This document shows positions 43,827 to 54,551 of a stretch of 64,000 nt of DNA, in pieces (positions within the stretch are counted from its first letter, which is position 1; the number at the start of each line of letters is the position of its first letter). Below the pieces are notes generated by a model that did not search any database, was not told where the DNA came from, and saw only the letters and a program-made list of their open reading frames with translations. The DNA lies in contig NZ_FOTF01000003.1 of the NCBI RefSeq assembly GCF_900114485.1, forward strand, positions 1 through 64,000. The letters are read 5' to 3'. The position numbers were made by a program, and so were the translations under genes. This stretch comes from Loktanella salsilacus. Lineage in GTDB: Bacteria > Pseudomonadota > Alphaproteobacteria > Rhodobacterales > Rhodobacteraceae.

Positions 43827-44851
43827 TTCGGTGCCTTTCCGGCAAGATCAAAGAAGAAACGCACCATCTCGGCGCTCGCATCCGGGCCTTTGGCGTCGGT
43901 ATAGCTGCCACCGGGCTGGCCGCCGGACCACGCATGACCCAAGCCCGCGATTTCCCAATGTTCCAGCAAAGCGCGACCATCGTTTCCGCGCGATGTGCGA
44001 AGAGTCCAGTCGCGCCCGTTGGTGATGCCGTTCGTGTCCGCCTCTATCGTTTGGGCGGCGTGGTTGATCGCATGGGCCGCGATACGTGTGCCATTGATGG
44101 GGGCGACGGTGCTGTCGCTGCCGCCGTGAAACACAATTGTTGGCGGCATCGGGCCGGGGGCCGCAGGCTCTGCCGCTTGGCCGTTCATCGCGGCAAAGGC
44201 TGTGGGTACATCGCGCGCGGCCGAATAGGGCAGGCCGGAATGCGCGCCGACAGCGGCAAAGACGTCGCCATAGGTCTGGCCAAGGATCACTGCCATGGCC
44301 GCCCCGGCGGACAGGCCAGCCACAAAGGTGCGATCTGCCGTGATGCCGTAGTCTGCCGCGATTTTCTGGGTCATGGCCGCGATGATGGCAGGCTCTCCGC
44401 GACCGCGCAGCTGATCGCCCCGGCTGAACCAGTTCCAGCACGACTGCGCATTGTCGCCCCGCGATTGCTGGGGATACAGCACGATGAAACCGTCCCGGTC
44501 GGCATGGGCGTTCATCCCCGTGCCAGCGGCAAAATCAGCCGCGTTCTGCGTGCAGCCATGCAGCATCACGACCAATCCGGTCGCGCCGTCTTTGGCGGAC
44601 TCTGGCACATGCAGCAGGTAATCGCGCGCTCCTGCGTCACAGGTAAACTGGTTCATGCCCGGTGCAGTAGCACCGGAAGCTGTGCCAAAACTGGGCATCT
44701 GCGGCATAGTCCAGTTGGCCATGGGGCTGGCCGCATCGCCGCCGGGCATCAGCCCATGTTGCGACAGGGTGCGGCGGACAAGGTCATTGGCTGCGGTCAG
44801 GCGTGCGTCGTCATTCGCCCGGCGCGGTGCGCCAGCGTGAAAGGGAAACAT
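43823..44851 (-). CDS. Poly(3-hydroxybutyrate) depolymerase-like esterase
   Basis: 342 aa alpha/beta hydrolase of the PHB-depolymerase (LpqC/PhaZ) family: LLHVPESAKDGATGLVVMLH, GCTQNAADFA, YPQQSRGDNAQSCWNWF, the nucleophile elbow GLSAGAAM, and the C-terminal catalytic His in GLGHAWSGG. No clear signal peptide, so it is probably intracellular, or the N-terminal 70 residues act otherwise. Operon order copG-phaZ-C45. It may hydrolyse short polyester chains or polyphenol esters; feruloyl esterases share this fold. Confidence 0.85.
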   Translation of the reverse strand: MFPFHAGAPRRANDDARLTAANDLVRRTLSQHGLMPGGDAASPMANWTMPQMPSFGTASGATAPGMNQFTCDAGARDYLLHVPESAKDGATGLVVMLHGCTQNAADFAAGTGMNAHADRDGFIVLYPQQSRGDNAQSCWNWFSRGDQLRGRGEPAIIAAMTQKIAADYGITADRTFVAGLSAGAAMAVILGQTYGDVFAAVGAHSGLPYSAARDVPTAFAAMNGQAAEPAAPGPMPPTIVFHGGSDSTVAPINGTRIAAHAINHAAQTIEADTNGITNGRDWTLRTSRGNDGRALLEHWEIAGLGHAWSGGQPGGSYTDAKGPDASAEMVRFFFDLAGKAPK

Positions 44852-44890
44852 GATATCGGTCCTTGTGATGGGGCGCGTCGCCCCGAAAAA

Positions 44891-45307
44891 TCAGAAAATA
44901 CGATCAGACAGAGCGGCTTTGACCTCTTTACTGGCCTGAAGCGCGCCCAGAACGGTGATTGAACCGATCGTGGCTAGCGCCAGATCCGGGCTCACATCAG
45001 GGGCAATGCGGGCCAGACCCACGACCTTGACGTGCAAGACTTCGCCGGCGCGTTGCAGGCCTTCCAAATCGGCGCGAGTATAGTCGCGCAGGCCCAGTTC
45101 CATTGTGTGGCGTTCAATCGACTTGCTGACCGCCTCTGTATGGGTGCCAAGCTGATTGCGGATCGCGGTGCGGATAAAATCGGTGCGGTTGGAATAGAAC
45201 CCCTCCTGCACCAGCAAATCGATCCGGCCCAGATCAACATAGCCAAGGTTAATCGTGATCTTTTCGCTGTCCGGCGTTTTGTCACGTAGCTGTCTGATGT
45301 TGCTCAT
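44891..45307 (-). CDS. CopG-family ribbon-helix-helix regulator
   Basis: 138 aa. The N-terminal ribbon-helix-helix is clear: SEKITINLGYVDLGRIDLLV followed by QEGFYSNRTDFIRTAIRNQL. The C-terminal part is unassigned, ending with a hydrophobic-rich segment (VSPDLALATIGSITVLGALQ). It lies 39 bp upstream of the depolymerase gene in the same operon and is divergent to the sugar dehydrogenase. The true start is the ATG at 45307; the frame continues far upstream but there it only mirrors the opposite gene. Confidence 0.8.
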   Translation of the reverse strand: MSNIRQLRDKTPDSEKITINLGYVDLGRIDLLVQEGFYSNRTDFIRTAIRNQLGTHTEAVSKSIERHTMELGLRDYTRADLEGLQRAGEVLHVKVVGLARIAPDVSPDLALATIGSITVLGALQASKEVKAALSDRIF

Positions 45308-45323
45308 GGCGTTTCTCCATCTG

Positions 45324-45342
45324 TGTGGATGGTATGTGGATG
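45324..45342. promoter_or_regulatory. Candidate CopG operator repeats
   Basis: TGTGGATG occurs at 45324-45331 and again at 45335-45342, one helical turn apart (11 bp), 16 bp upstream of the CopG start codon. Ribbon-helix-helix proteins bind such short repeats cooperatively, so this is a plausible autoregulatory site that could also affect the divergent gene. Confidence 0.5.
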
Positions 45343-45470
45343 TATTATGCCCTTGCGCAAGTCCGCTGCGATGAATTGGCAAAGTATCAGGCGAAGTCTT
45401 GCGGTCGCGCAGCTTTATCGGTTTTATCGCTGAGCGCCGAACTGGCGTATTGATGCAAGGAATGGGCGAC

Positions 45471-46760
45471 ATGGACTTTTTGGCACGCGTAACGGCGATG
45501 GTTGGCGGCACGATGGTGCTGCTGCGGCGCATGTCGGCCCCGACACTGCAAGCGGTCGGAGCCGCCCCCAGCATCCCCCAAGCGAAAAAGCAGGGCCTGA
45601 TGACGCTGAAAATGCCGACAGCGCAGGGCTGGTCGGACGGCCACGTACCCACGACCGCGCCGGGGCTGAAGGTCAACGCCTTTGCCAGCGACTTGCTGCA
45701 CCCCCGCTGGATCGAAGTGCTGCCAAACGGTGACGTTTTGGTCGCCGAGGCGCTGCAAGAAGCCAGCAAACCCAAAGGTTTGATCGACCGCGCCGCACAG
45801 GCCACCATGCGCCGCGCCCGCGCGCTGGGCGTCAGCGCGAACCGCATTACCCTGTGGCGCGACGTCGATGGCGACGGCATCGCAGAAGAGCGGCACGTCT
45901 TTTTGGAAAACCAGCGCCAGCCGTTCGGCATGGCCTTGGTGGACGGTAAATTCTACGTCGGCAACACCGACGGCATCGTGGTCTTTGACTATACCGAAGG
46001 CGCGACCAAGCTCGAAGGACCGGGTCGCAAGCTGGTCGATTTCAAGCCCGGCGGCCACTGGACGCGCAGCTTGATCGTCTCGCCTGATAAAACGAAAATC
46101 TACGCCGGTGTCGGATCGCTGACCAATATCGCGGACGAGGGGATGGAGGCCGAAGAAGGCCGCGCCTGTATCTGGGAACTGGACCTTGCGACCGAAAAGG
46201 CTCGCATCTTTGCCAGCGGGTTGCGCAATGCTGTCGGCACCGCGTGGGAGCCTGTGACAGGCAAGCTGTGGACCGTGGTCAACGAACGCGACGGGTTGGG
46301 GGACGAGACGCCGCCCGATTACCTGACCAGCGTGCAGGACGGTGGCTTTTACGGTTGGCCGTTTTGCTATTGGGACCGCATCGTCGACGACCGCGTGCCG
46401 CAGGACGCGGCCAAAGTGGCCAGCGCGATCACGCCGGATTACGCGCTGGGCGGGCATACCGCGTCGCTGGGCCTGTGCTGGGTGCCTGACGGCACGCTGC
46501 CGGGCTTTGGCGCAGGCATGGCGATTGGCCAGCACGGATCGTGGAACCGCTCAACCCTGTCCGGCTATCGTCTGATCCACGTGCCCTTTACGGATGGCAA
46601 ACCATCGGGGCCGCCCCGCGATATCCTGGCAGGCTTCCTCGCGCCGGATGAAAAGGTGTCTTACGGTCGCCCCGTGGGCGTCACTGTCGGGGCCGATGGC
46701 AAGTCGCTGCTGATGGCAGATGACGTGGGCGATATCATCTGGCGTGTGACCGCGGCGTAA
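45471..46760 (+). CDS. PQQ-type soluble sugar dehydrogenase / L-sorbosone dehydrogenase-like
   Basis: 429 aa from the ATG behind AAGGA. A hydrophobic N-terminus (MDFLARVTAMVGGTMVLLRR) suggests a membrane anchor or signal. The rest is a six-bladed propeller of the GSDH/sorbosone dehydrogenase family: HPRWIEVLPNGDVLVAE, NQRQPFGMALVDGKFYVGNTD, GGHWTRSLIVSPD, IYAGVGSLTN, GLRNAVGTAWEPVTGKLWTV, GGFYGWPFCYW, GQHGSWNRSTLSGYRLI and GRPVGVTVGADGKSLLMADD. The family oxidises sugars in the periplasm using PQQ. No PQQ synthesis gene is in the window. Confidence 0.86.
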   Translation: MDFLARVTAMVGGTMVLLRRMSAPTLQAVGAAPSIPQAKKQGLMTLKMPTAQGWSDGHVPTTAPGLKVNAFASDLLHPRWIEVLPNGDVLVAEALQEASKPKGLIDRAAQATMRRARALGVSANRITLWRDVDGDGIAEERHVFLENQRQPFGMALVDGKFYVGNTDGIVVFDYTEGATKLEGPGRKLVDFKPGGHWTRSLIVSPDKTKIYAGVGSLTNIADEGMEAEEGRACIWELDLATEKARIFASGLRNAVGTAWEPVTGKLWTVVNERDGLGDETPPDYLTSVQDGGFYGWPFCYWDRIVDDRVPQDAAKVASAITPDYALGGHTASLGLCWVPDGTLPGFGAGMAIGQHGSWNRSTLSGYRLIHVPFTDGKPSGPPRDILAGFLAPDEKVSYGRPVGVTVGADGKSLLMADDVGDIIWRVTAA

Positions 46761-46764
46761 TCGC

Positions 46765-47649
46765 CTAGGTTTCACCCAGCGGGATCACATCAACGGACTG
46801 GCGGCTTTTCTGGCCGCCACTACCGCGCAAAATCCCCCGGATCGGCGATACATCCGCATAGTCGCGGCCGTGCGCCACAATGATATGCGATTGATCCGCG
46901 ACACGGTCATTGGTTGGATCAAACGCGAGCCAGCCGGCATTCGGGCCGCACCACGCCCGCACCCAAGCATGCATCGCATCCGCGCCCTCTAGCCGCGGCA
47001 TGCCTTGCGGCGGCTGGGTGCGCAGATAACCGCTGACATAGCCCGCGGGGATACCGATGCCGCGCAGGCAGGCGATCATAATGTGGGAAAAGTCCTGGCA
47101 GACGCCGTGCCGTTTCGCGAACGCCTCGCTCGCGGGGGTGTCTACGGTCGTGGCGCTGGGATCAAATCGCATCAGCCCATGCAAGGCGCGGCCGACGGCA
47201 ATGATCGCCTGCGCCGTCGTCATGTCGGACGTGATATGCGCCGCCGCAAAGCGCGTCATGCTCGCATCAAGCGGAACACGGGGCGAGGCGGCCGTAAAGT
47301 GAACGGGGCTGTCCGGTCCCATATCGCGGCACCGCGCCACAGCGTTGGCCAGTGCGGACAACGGCAATGACGGCGCGGGCGCGGCGGATGGCGCTGTTTT
47401 CTCGATCCGCGCTTGCACCGACACCTCGACCCCTTGGTGCGGGGCATTAATCGCAAATTCGACGACGGCATTGCCAAAGAAATCCACGCGGTCATGGCGA
47501 TGTGCCGGGGCGGGGTGCAGGTTCAAAAGACCCGCAATCAAGCGCTGTTCGCCGCCCAAATCGCGCGGCATCACACAGACCAGATGTCGCCCGGCAGAGG
47601 CGAAGCCAGCGTAGTCCGTCGCAATCGTCAGGCGGATGTCGTAAATCAT
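46765..47649 (-). CDS. Transglutaminase-like cysteine protein (COG1305 type)
   Basis: 294 aa. An N-terminal beta domain (TIATDYAGFASAGRHLVCVM) is followed by the transglutaminase core with catalytic triad Cys184 (RHGVCQDFSH), His227 (DAMHAWVRAW) and Asp244 (LAFDPTND). Its start overlaps the stop of the ATP-grasp/alpha-E gene. In such clusters it is thought to cleave or modify peptide bonds made by the ATP-grasp partner. Cytosolic, no signal peptide. Confidence 0.87.
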   Translation of the reverse strand: MIYDIRLTIATDYAGFASAGRHLVCVMPRDLGGEQRLIAGLLNLHPAPAHRHDRVDFFGNAVVEFAINAPHQGVEVSVQARIEKTAPSAAPAPSLPLSALANAVARCRDMGPDSPVHFTAASPRVPLDASMTRFAAAHITSDMTTAQAIIAVGRALHGLMRFDPSATTVDTPASEAFAKRHGVCQDFSHIMIACLRGIGIPAGYVSGYLRTQPPQGMPRLEGADAMHAWVRAWCGPNAGWLAFDPTNDRVADQSHIIVAHGRDYADVSPIRGILRGSGGQKSRQSVDVIPLGET

Positions 47650-50063
47650 TGCAAGAACGCGCTGTTCAGCGTGATGGACAGGGCCAACACCTCTGATAGG
47701 GCCGCATTGAGGGCTTTGGTGTCCAATGTTTCGACCCGGTGCACGGCAAAGCTGGTCTGCAATGTGCGCACGCCGCGTTCGAAATCGGTCATGTAGCCTT
47801 GGGGCGCGGTCGCGGTCAGCCCGGTGACCCGGTCCAGCAGCACGTCCAGTTGAAACCGCACCGCCCGCGGGTTCGCCGGGTCCAGCGCCAACAGGTCAAT
47901 CACAGAGTCGCGGCTGGCGATAGTGGCATAGCGCTGGCGATGCACGATCATGCTGTCGCCAATTTCCAATGCAAGGTCGAGCGCCCCGTCAGGTGCGGCG
48001 GGATCGGCCCAGCGCGCCAGCAGGCTTGTCGTCATCGCAGCCCGTTCCAGCGCGCGGCCCATCGTCAGAAAATGCCAACCCGCCGTGCGATACATGTTGT
48101 CTTGCGTCAGGCCCGCAAACCCGACCGCTTTGCGGAGCAGCACGCCCGTCGCCAAGGCCGCGTCATCGCCAAAGCGCGCGGTCTTTTGCATCTGCTTTAG
48201 CGTCATTTCCATATCGGTCAGGGCCGCCCAGCCATCAACGCTGAACCGGTCGCGGATCTGGCTTGCGGCGTTCACCGCGCCGGACAGGGTCTGACACAGC
48301 CCTTGGGGCAGGGGGGTGTCGATCTTGACCCCATGAACCGAAAGTTGCCCTGCGATCGTACCCAGCAGCACGCCAGATGCACCCTCTGACCGGCGGCCAT
48401 GATAGGCGCGCAGCAGGCGCAGCTGACCTTCTGTGCGTTCGATGTAACGGCCCAGCCAGAACAGGTTATCTGCCGCGCGGCTTGGCAGCGCTTCGGTGCT
48501 TGCGCGTTGAAATGGTGTGCTGGACGGGGCAGGCAACAGGGTTGGCGTCGCGACGGGGGTGTCGGCGACAACCCAGACGTCGGCCACCGCACCGCCGCGT
48601 CGCATTGATACGGCAGAGGCATCCTGCCCCGCGCCAACCCGCGCGAAACCGCCGGGCATGACGTCCCACCCATTTGGGCCGCGCGCCAAAAAGACGCGCA
48701 GCGTCATCGGACGCGGCACCAAGGCACCGTTCTCAAAGACGGGGGTCGTTGAAAGAGTGACCAGCTCTTTGGCCATTAAGCTTGGCGCGTTCGCGGCCAA
48801 CCACGTGCTGACTTGGCTGTCTTCGCTGTGAAATAGCGTGCCGCCAATCGCATGGGGCGCGGTGCCCTCGTGCGGCATCCGGGTCGCCTGCGCCGGCCCG
48901 ATCATCATGCGCGACGCGTGGCGCTGGACGTGGGCCAACTGCTTTTCCCCGCCGCACCACCATGTGGCGACGTTAGGCAATTTCAGGTCGGCCCCGGTCA
49001 ACGCCCGGCTGATCGCAGGCAGAAACGCCATCAGAGCCTGCGTTTCCAGCACACCCGCGCCCAGCGCATTGACCATGGTCACATGGCCATGCCGGATCGC
49101 AGACATCAGCCCCGGCGTGCCAAGTTGGCTGTCGCTGCGCAGCTCCAGCGGGTCGGACCACACGCTATCCATGCGGCGCCAAAGCACCTCGACCGGAAGG
49201 GGGCCTTTGACGGTGCGGGCATTCAGCCGTCCGTCCTGCACCGTCAGATCGCCACCTTCTAGCAGGGGCAGGCCCAGATAGCGGGCGATATAAGCCTGTT
49301 CATAATAGGTATCGGTCAGTGGGCCGGGCGTCAGGATCGCGGCAGCGCTATTGGCGTCGGATTTCAGCCCGGACAGGGTGGTGCGGAAGGTGTCGAAAAA
49401 TCCCGCAAGCCGACGCACGTTCGCGTCCGCGTAAAGTTCGGGAAAGACATGCGTCGTCGCGATCCGGTTTTCCAGCGCAAACCCCGCGCCAGAGGGCGCA
49501 TCGGTCAGATCCTGCAGCACCCACCAGCGCCCATCAGGGCCGCGTCCCAGTTCGAACGCGCAAAAGTGCAAATAGGGCGTGTCCTCGGGCTGCGCGCCGA
49601 CCATCGGGCGCAACCATTCGGGGTTCGCGGCAATCAATTCGGCGGGCAGGTGCCCCTGCGCGATCAGATCGTTGTCACCGTAAAGATCAGCGGCAATCTG
49701 TTCCAGCAGATCGGCGCGCTGCATCAACCCTTCGGTGATGGTGTCCCAGTCCGATTGGGCCAGCACCACAGGCACGGGGCTATAGGGCCAGTCGCGCGTG
49801 GCGGCATTGGTGTCGCCATACTTGCGGAAAAACACGCCCGCATCCGCCAGATGCTGCTCGCCTCGGCCAAAGGCCTCTGCCACCTCTTGGTTCGACATCG
49901 CCGACAAATGTTCGATCAGCGGGGCCCAGACCGGGCGCATGTGGCCCGCTGCGTCACACAATTCGTCCGGAACACCCGGCAGGGGGCGGTAGCTGTCGAA
50001 CAGCGACCGCCCAGCGGACGTCACAGGCCGGGTTTGCGGCGCAGATCCAAAGTCATCGGACAT
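47646..50063 (-). CDS. Circularly permuted ATP-grasp / alpha-E fusion protein
   Basis: 805 aa. Residues about 1-470 correspond to the circularly permuted ATP-grasp domain ([85 protein letters not shown]). Residues about 500-805 are an alpha-E helical domain ([41 protein letters not shown]). Elsewhere these are usually two adjacent genes; here they are fused. Comparative-genomics work (Iyer and Aravind) predicted a peptide ligase system with the neighbouring transglutaminases. The product is not known. Its start lies 43 bp inside the DUF2126 gene. Confidence 0.88.
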   Translation of the reverse strand: MSDDFGSAPQTRPVTSAGRSLFDSYRPLPGVPDELCDAAGHMRPVWAPLIEHLSAMSNQEVAEAFGRGEQHLADAGVFFRKYGDTNAATRDWPYSPVPVVLAQSDWDTITEGLMQRADLLEQIAADLYGDNDLIAQGHLPAELIAANPEWLRPMVGAQPEDTPYLHFCAFELGRGPDGRWWVLQDLTDAPSGAGFALENRIATTHVFPELYADANVRRLAGFFDTFRTTLSGLKSDANSAAAILTPGPLTDTYYEQAYIARYLGLPLLEGGDLTVQDGRLNARTVKGPLPVEVLWRRMDSVWSDPLELRSDSQLGTPGLMSAIRHGHVTMVNALGAGVLETQALMAFLPAISRALTGADLKLPNVATWWCGGEKQLAHVQRHASRMMIGPAQATRMPHEGTAPHAIGGTLFHSEDSQVSTWLAANAPSLMAKELVTLSTTPVFENGALVPRPMTLRVFLARGPNGWDVMPGGFARVGAGQDASAVSMRRGGAVADVWVVADTPVATPTLLPAPSSTPFQRASTEALPSRAADNLFWLGRYIERTEGQLRLLRAYHGRRSEGASGVLLGTIAGQLSVHGVKIDTPLPQGLCQTLSGAVNAASQIRDRFSVDGWAALTDMEMTLKQMQKTARFGDDAALATGVLLRKAVGFAGLTQDNMYRTAGWHFLTMGRALERAAMTTSLLARWADPAAPDGALDLALEIGDSMIVHRQRYATIASRDSVIDLLALDPANPRAVRFQLDVLLDRVTGLTATAPQGYMTDFERGVRTLQTSFAVHRVETLDTKALNAALSEVLALSITLNSAFLQ

Positions 50064-53000
50064 GAGGGGTGGGGTGTTTCTGAAACTGGTTCATAATTCC
50101 CCGCACTATGACCATGCGGTTCGAACCGGGCAAGGCGGCGTGCTTCTGCCTCGTTCCCATTGACGGGGAATGTATCATAATTGCGCCCGCCCGGATGTGC
50201 GACATGATAGGTACAGCCGCCAATCGCGCGGCCCGTCCACGTGTCATAGATGTCGAACCTTAGGGGCGCGTTAACAGGCAACTTCGGATGTAGCGCAAGC
50301 GGAGGTTGCCACGCCTTGAACCGCACAGCAGCAACAGTTTCGCCATTCCGGCCGGTTGGTTGCATCGGCATCATCCGCTGGTTGCAGGTCACCGTATAGC
50401 GGCCCGGATCGGTCGCCGTCAGCTTGGCCTGCAAGCGTTCGACCGAACTGTCGGTGTAGCGCACAGTGCCGCCAATCGCGCCAGTTTCGCCCATGACGTG
50501 CCACGGCTCTAGCGCTTGGCGAATTTCCAGATTGACGCCTTCCACATTGACTTCACCGCAGAAGGGGAAACGGAATTCTGCCTGCGCTTTGAACCATTCG
50601 GGGTCCAGATCAAAGCCGTGCTGTTTCAGGTCTGCCAGCACCTCTAGGAAGTCCTGCCAAACCATTTCCGGCAGCATGAAGCGATCAAGCAAGGTCGTGC
50701 CCCAGCGTGTCAGATTGCCTTTGATCGGGGCCTTCCACATGCGGGCAATCAGAGCGCGGATCAGCAGCTGCTGGGCCAGCGACATGCGCGGGTTTGGCGG
50801 CATCTCGAACCCGCGGAATTCCACGAGGCCAAGGCGGCCAGTGGGGCCGTCCGGGGAATACAGCTTGTCGATGCAAATCTCGGCGCGGTGCGTATTGCCG
50901 GTGACGTCCACCAGCAAGTTGCGCAGCAGGCGGTCCGTCAGCCAAGGGGCGGGCACATCGCCTTCTTCTGGTGTCTTGATCTGATCAAGGGCGATTTCCA
51001 GCTCGTACAGGCTGTCCATCCGCGCCTCGTCGATGCGGGGGGCTTGCGACGTCGGGCCGATGAACATGCCCGAAAACAAGTAGGACAGCGACGGATGCCG
51101 CTGCCAATGCAGGATGATTGACCGCATCAAATCGGGGCGGCGCAGGAAGGGGCTGTCACCGGGCGTGACGCCACCGACAACAACATGGTTGCCACCGCCG
51201 GTCCCGGTGTGACGGCCGTCGATCATAAATTTATCAGCCCCAAGACGTAGCTGTCGCGCCTCTTCGTATACCACTTCAGTCGTGTTCACGACGTCGTCCC
51301 AGGTGTGGGCAGGGTGGATATTCACCTCGATCACGCCGGGGTCGGGGGCGACGCGGATGACGTTCAGGCGCGGGTCTGATGGCGGGCCGTAACCTTCGAT
51401 ATGCACAGGCACGCCCAGCTTTTTCGCGGCGGCTTCGGCTGCACCGACCAGTTCGAGGTAGTCTTCGACCTCTTCCACGGGCGGCATAAAGATGCACAGG
51501 CGGCCATCACGCGGCTCTACGCTGACAGCGGTGCGGACTTTGCCCTTCAGATCGCTGATGACCTGTTCGGTGCGGTCCTGAACCGGCTCTGACGCGGTAA
51601 AGCTGGCGCGCGCCTGCCGCGATTCCTCGTCCGCCTCTTCGCCCTTGTCCACGCGGTAGGTCGGCAGCGGTCCGCGGTCCTGCATCGGATCGCCGACGAT
51701 AACGTGGGGATAGGACGCCTCTGGGATATGCTCTAGCGAACCTAGCGGCAGGCGGTAGCCGACAGGGCTGTCGCCGGGAACAAGGAACAGGTGCCCGCGC
51801 CGCATTTCCCAAACTTCGGACAACCATTCGGACTTGGCCTTGGCCTGCCATTTTTGGACGGGGAGGACATATCCAGAGGGTTCATTCAACCCGCGGGCAA
51901 AGACGCGGGCCATACGGTTGCGCGCCTCGGCGTCAGCGAGCTCGTTGTTTTCTGGCGTGACGTTGACGGGCAGGTTGCCCTCTTTCAGAACCCAGTCGGC
52001 AGGGTCTTCAAACGCAGGAATCACGTTCGCGGGCGGCACGCCGAGCGTTTCCGCCATGCTTTGCAGCACGGCCTGCGCCTGCTCTTTGGTCGCGCCCGTC
52101 GCATCCTCTGCCGCGATCAGATCGGGGTCGGTCCAGATCGGTTCACCATCGCGGCGCCAGTACAAGCTAAAGGTCCAGCGGGGCAGGGTTTCACCCGGAT
52201 ACCATTTGCCTTGGCCGTAGTGCAAAAATCCGCCGGGGGCGAAACGCGCCTGCAAGCGGCGGATCAACTGGTCGGCAAAGATGCGTTTGGTCGGACCGAC
52301 CGCGCCGGTGTTCCACTCTTCTGCTTCGAAGTCGTCGATGGACACAAATGTCGGTTCGCCGCCCATGGTCAGGCGCACGTCGCCATCATTCAGTGCCTGA
52401 TCAACCGTGTGGCCCAGCGCATTCAGCTTGTCCCAAGCAGCGTCGGAAAACGGCTTGGTGATGCGCGGATGTTCGGCGACGCGGGTGACGGTCATGTCAA
52501 AATCGAACGTGACCTCGGCATAGCTGGCCATGCCAGAAATCGGCGCGGCGTTGCTGTAATGCGGGGTCGCCGCCAGCGGGATGTGGCTTTCGCCCGTCAG
52601 CAGGCCCGATGTCGGATCAAGGCCGACCCAGCCTGCGCCGGGCAAATAAACCTCGCACCAGGCATGCAGGTCCGTAAAGTCGTTTTCCGTTCCCTGCGGG
52701 CCACTAACGGCCTTCAGGTCAGGTTTGAGCTGGATCAGATAGCCGGACACAAACCGCGCGGCCAGCCCTAGATTCCGCAGCAGATTGACCAGCAGCCAAG
52801 ATGTGTCACGGCACGATCCCTTGGCCAGTTGCAGGGTTTCCTCTGGCGTTTGCACGCCGGGTTCCATGCGGACAATATAGCCGATGTCGCGGGCCAGCCG
52901 CGCATTCAGCCCGACGACAAAGTCGATGGTGCGCTGCGTGTCGCGGGAAATGCTGGCAAGGTAGCTGGCGAATAGCGGCCCCTCGTCAGTGGTGCGCATA

Positions 53001-53350
53001 TAGATCGACAGGTCGTCGACGATGGCGTCGGGGTAGGTAAAGGGGAAGTCCTGCGCACTATCCTCAACGAAAAAGTCGAAGGGATTATAGACGCTCATAT
53101 CAGCGACGACATCGACCTCGATCTTGAATTCGGTCACCGGGTCCGGAAAAACATATCGGGCCTGCCAGTTGCCGTAGGCGTCCTGCTGATAGTTCACAAA
53201 GTGGTTCGCAGGCGTGACCTTTAGACTGTGCGACAGCACCGGCGTGCGGCTGTGCGGCGCGGGGCGCAGGCGAATGATCTGCGGCCCCAACGTGACAGGG
53301 CGGTCATATTTATAGTGGGTCAGGTGGCGGATCGCGGCAAGGATGGACAT
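50021..53350 (-). CDS. Large transglutaminase / DUF2126 protein
   Basis: 1109 aa from the ATG behind AAAGG. Residues 1-250 are a transglutaminase with Cys180 (KGSCRDTSW), His229 (DLHAWCEVY) and Asp245 (VGLDPTSG). The remaining about 850 residues are DUF2126, with conserved blocks such as [49 protein letters not shown] and [20 protein letters not shown]. It resembles an enzymatic glutamate-ligase-like C-terminus. It is the first gene of the three-gene transglutaminase operon. Confidence 0.9.
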   Translation of the reverse strand: MSILAAIRHLTHYKYDRPVTLGPQIIRLRPAPHSRTPVLSHSLKVTPANHFVNYQQDAYGNWQARYVFPDPVTEFKIEVDVVADMSVYNPFDFFVEDSAQDFPFTYPDAIVDDLSIYMRTTDEGPLFASYLASISRDTQRTIDFVVGLNARLARDIGYIVRMEPGVQTPEETLQLAKGSCRDTSWLLVNLLRNLGLAARFVSGYLIQLKPDLKAVSGPQGTENDFTDLHAWCEVYLPGAGWVGLDPTSGLLTGESHIPLAATPHYSNAAPISGMASYAEVTFDFDMTVTRVAEHPRITKPFSDAAWDKLNALGHTVDQALNDGDVRLTMGGEPTFVSIDDFEAEEWNTGAVGPTKRIFADQLIRRLQARFAPGGFLHYGQGKWYPGETLPRWTFSLYWRRDGEPIWTDPDLIAAEDATGATKEQAQAVLQSMAETLGVPPANVIPAFEDPADWVLKEGNLPVNVTPENNELADAEARNRMARVFARGLNEPSGYVLPVQKWQAKAKSEWLSEVWEMRRGHLFLVPGDSPVGYRLPLGSLEHIPEASYPHVIVGDPMQDRGPLPTYRVDKGEEADEESRQARASFTASEPVQDRTEQVISDLKGKVRTAVSVEPRDGRLCIFMPPVEEVEDYLELVGAAEAAAKKLGVPVHIEGYGPPSDPRLNVIRVAPDPGVIEVNIHPAHTWDDVVNTTEVVYEEARQLRLGADKFMIDGRHTGTGGGNHVVVGGVTPGDSPFLRRPDLMRSIILHWQRHPSLSYLFSGMFIGPTSQAPRIDEARMDSLYELEIALDQIKTPEEGDVPAPWLTDRLLRNLLVDVTGNTHRAEICIDKLYSPDGPTGRLGLVEFRGFEMPPNPRMSLAQQLLIRALIARMWKAPIKGNLTRWGTTLLDRFMLPEMVWQDFLEVLADLKQHGFDLDPEWFKAQAEFRFPFCGEVNVEGVNLEIRQALEPWHVMGETGAIGGTVRYTDSSVERLQAKLTATDPGRYTVTCNQRMMPMQPTGRNGETVAAVRFKAWQPPLALHPKLPVNAPLRFDIYDTWTGRAIGGCTYHVAHPGGRNYDTFPVNGNEAEARRLARFEPHGHSAGNYEPVSETPHPSCPMTLDLRRKPGL

Positions 53351-53445
53351 GGTCAACCTTTCGATAGAGTTGCCCGACTGTCCCACGATGCAGGCGACAC
53401 CTCCACCCGCATTCGGGTTTTGGGCGGGTCCGGCCTAGCGGGTGC

Positions 53446-54453
53446 CTATTTATTGGGCGAAGTTGCTGCGTGGATCAGATCATTGATGAACTGCAGCTTG
53501 GCCATAACGCTTTTATTCAGCACAAACGGATATAGATCCGGCTGGCCCATGGCGCGGTTCATATTATTCAGCGCGACAGTGACAGGCACCCACGCCTCGA
53601 TCACCGGGGCGATGTCGCGGGCCTTGTAACCATCAAGACGGACCTGACAGCCATCCAGCGACAAGGCATAAGACGTCGCCGTTTCAACCCCGTCGGCAAT
53701 ATGCATCCAGTGGGCCCAAGTCTCGGCAAAATCCTCCCACGGGTGGGCTGTGGCATAGGCGCTGATATGCGTCTGCCGCCAGTTCTGCGGCGCGCCGTTG
53801 TCATAGTGCCGCTGCAAGGCGACGCTGTAGTCGGTGCGTTCATCACCGAAAAGCGCGCGATAGCGTTCAATCTGCGGGCTGCCGTCCACCAGCATCGCCC
53901 AGTAATAATGGCCAATTTCGTGCCGCATGTGACCGATCAGGGTGCGATAAGGCTCGTCCATCGCGGTGCGGCGCGCGACGCGAACATCGTCATCGCTTTC
54001 GGCGATGTTGATGGTAATCAGCCCTGAATCGTGACCCGTCATCACAGGGGTGACGCCATTTGGCCCCTCGGCGTCAGCCAGAAAGTCAAAGGCCAGCCCC
54101 ATGCCCGGGTCCTGCGCGCGGGTTGGGCGGGGCAGGGACCAGCGGATCAGGGCATAGATCAGTTGACGCTTTGCCAATTCAACGTCGCGCCAGCGCGACA
54201 GGTTTCCCTTGGTGCGGGCGTCGGGGACGATGCGGTTGTGCTGGCAAGCGAGGCAAAAGCTGCCCGGCACCGACTTGACCGCCATCCAGTTGCAACCCGC
54301 CGCCTGCGCATTGGCACACAGCACAACATCCGGCCCAATCGCGCGCATCACCAGCGCATTGGCATCAAACCCCAGCCGTGTACCGCAGTTCACGCAGGAC
54401 TGATTGCGAAAATGCACCTCTTTCGCGCAGGTGGGGCAAGTAAAGCGTTTCAT
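53446..54453 (-). CDS. Zinc-ribbon putative metallopeptidase (COG4307 type)
   Basis: 335 aa. The N-terminal part has cysteine pairs at 6/9, 20/23, 46/54 and 67/70 forming zinc ribbons (CPTCAKEV, CVNCGTRLG, CLACQHNR). The catalytic part carries HEIGH at 178-182 (MRHEIGHYYW), then EDFAETWAHWMHI with a further Glu/His that could be the third ligand. No signal peptide. It lies directly upstream of the transglutaminase/ATP-grasp operon in the same direction, 95 bp away, so a functional connection is plausible. Start at the ATG before KRFTCP. Confidence 0.8.
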   Translation of the reverse strand: MKRFTCPTCAKEVHFRNQSCVNCGTRLGFDANALVMRAIGPDVVLCANAQAAGCNWMAVKSVPGSFCLACQHNRIVPDARTKGNLSRWRDVELAKRQLIYALIRWSLPRPTRAQDPGMGLAFDFLADAEGPNGVTPVMTGHDSGLITINIAESDDDVRVARRTAMDEPYRTLIGHMRHEIGHYYWAMLVDGSPQIERYRALFGDERTDYSVALQRHYDNGAPQNWRQTHISAYATAHPWEDFAETWAHWMHIADGVETATSYALSLDGCQVRLDGYKARDIAPVIEAWVPVTVALNNMNRAMGQPDLYPFVLNKSVMAKLQFINDLIHAATSPNK

Positions 54454-54551
54454 GGGGCTACCGTTCAGGTGATGAGGCCGAAAGGTAGCATGGCGCAGGA
54501 CCATGGCAACGGCCCCTCGCGCCAAACGCTGTCCGCTAATGCGATCAGCCG

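Noticed and set aside
45308-46535. Long minus-strand frames opposite the sugar dehydrogenase, including the upstream extension of copG
   Set aside because: They mirror the plus-strand propeller gene; the ribbon-helix-helix domain begins at the ATG at 45307.
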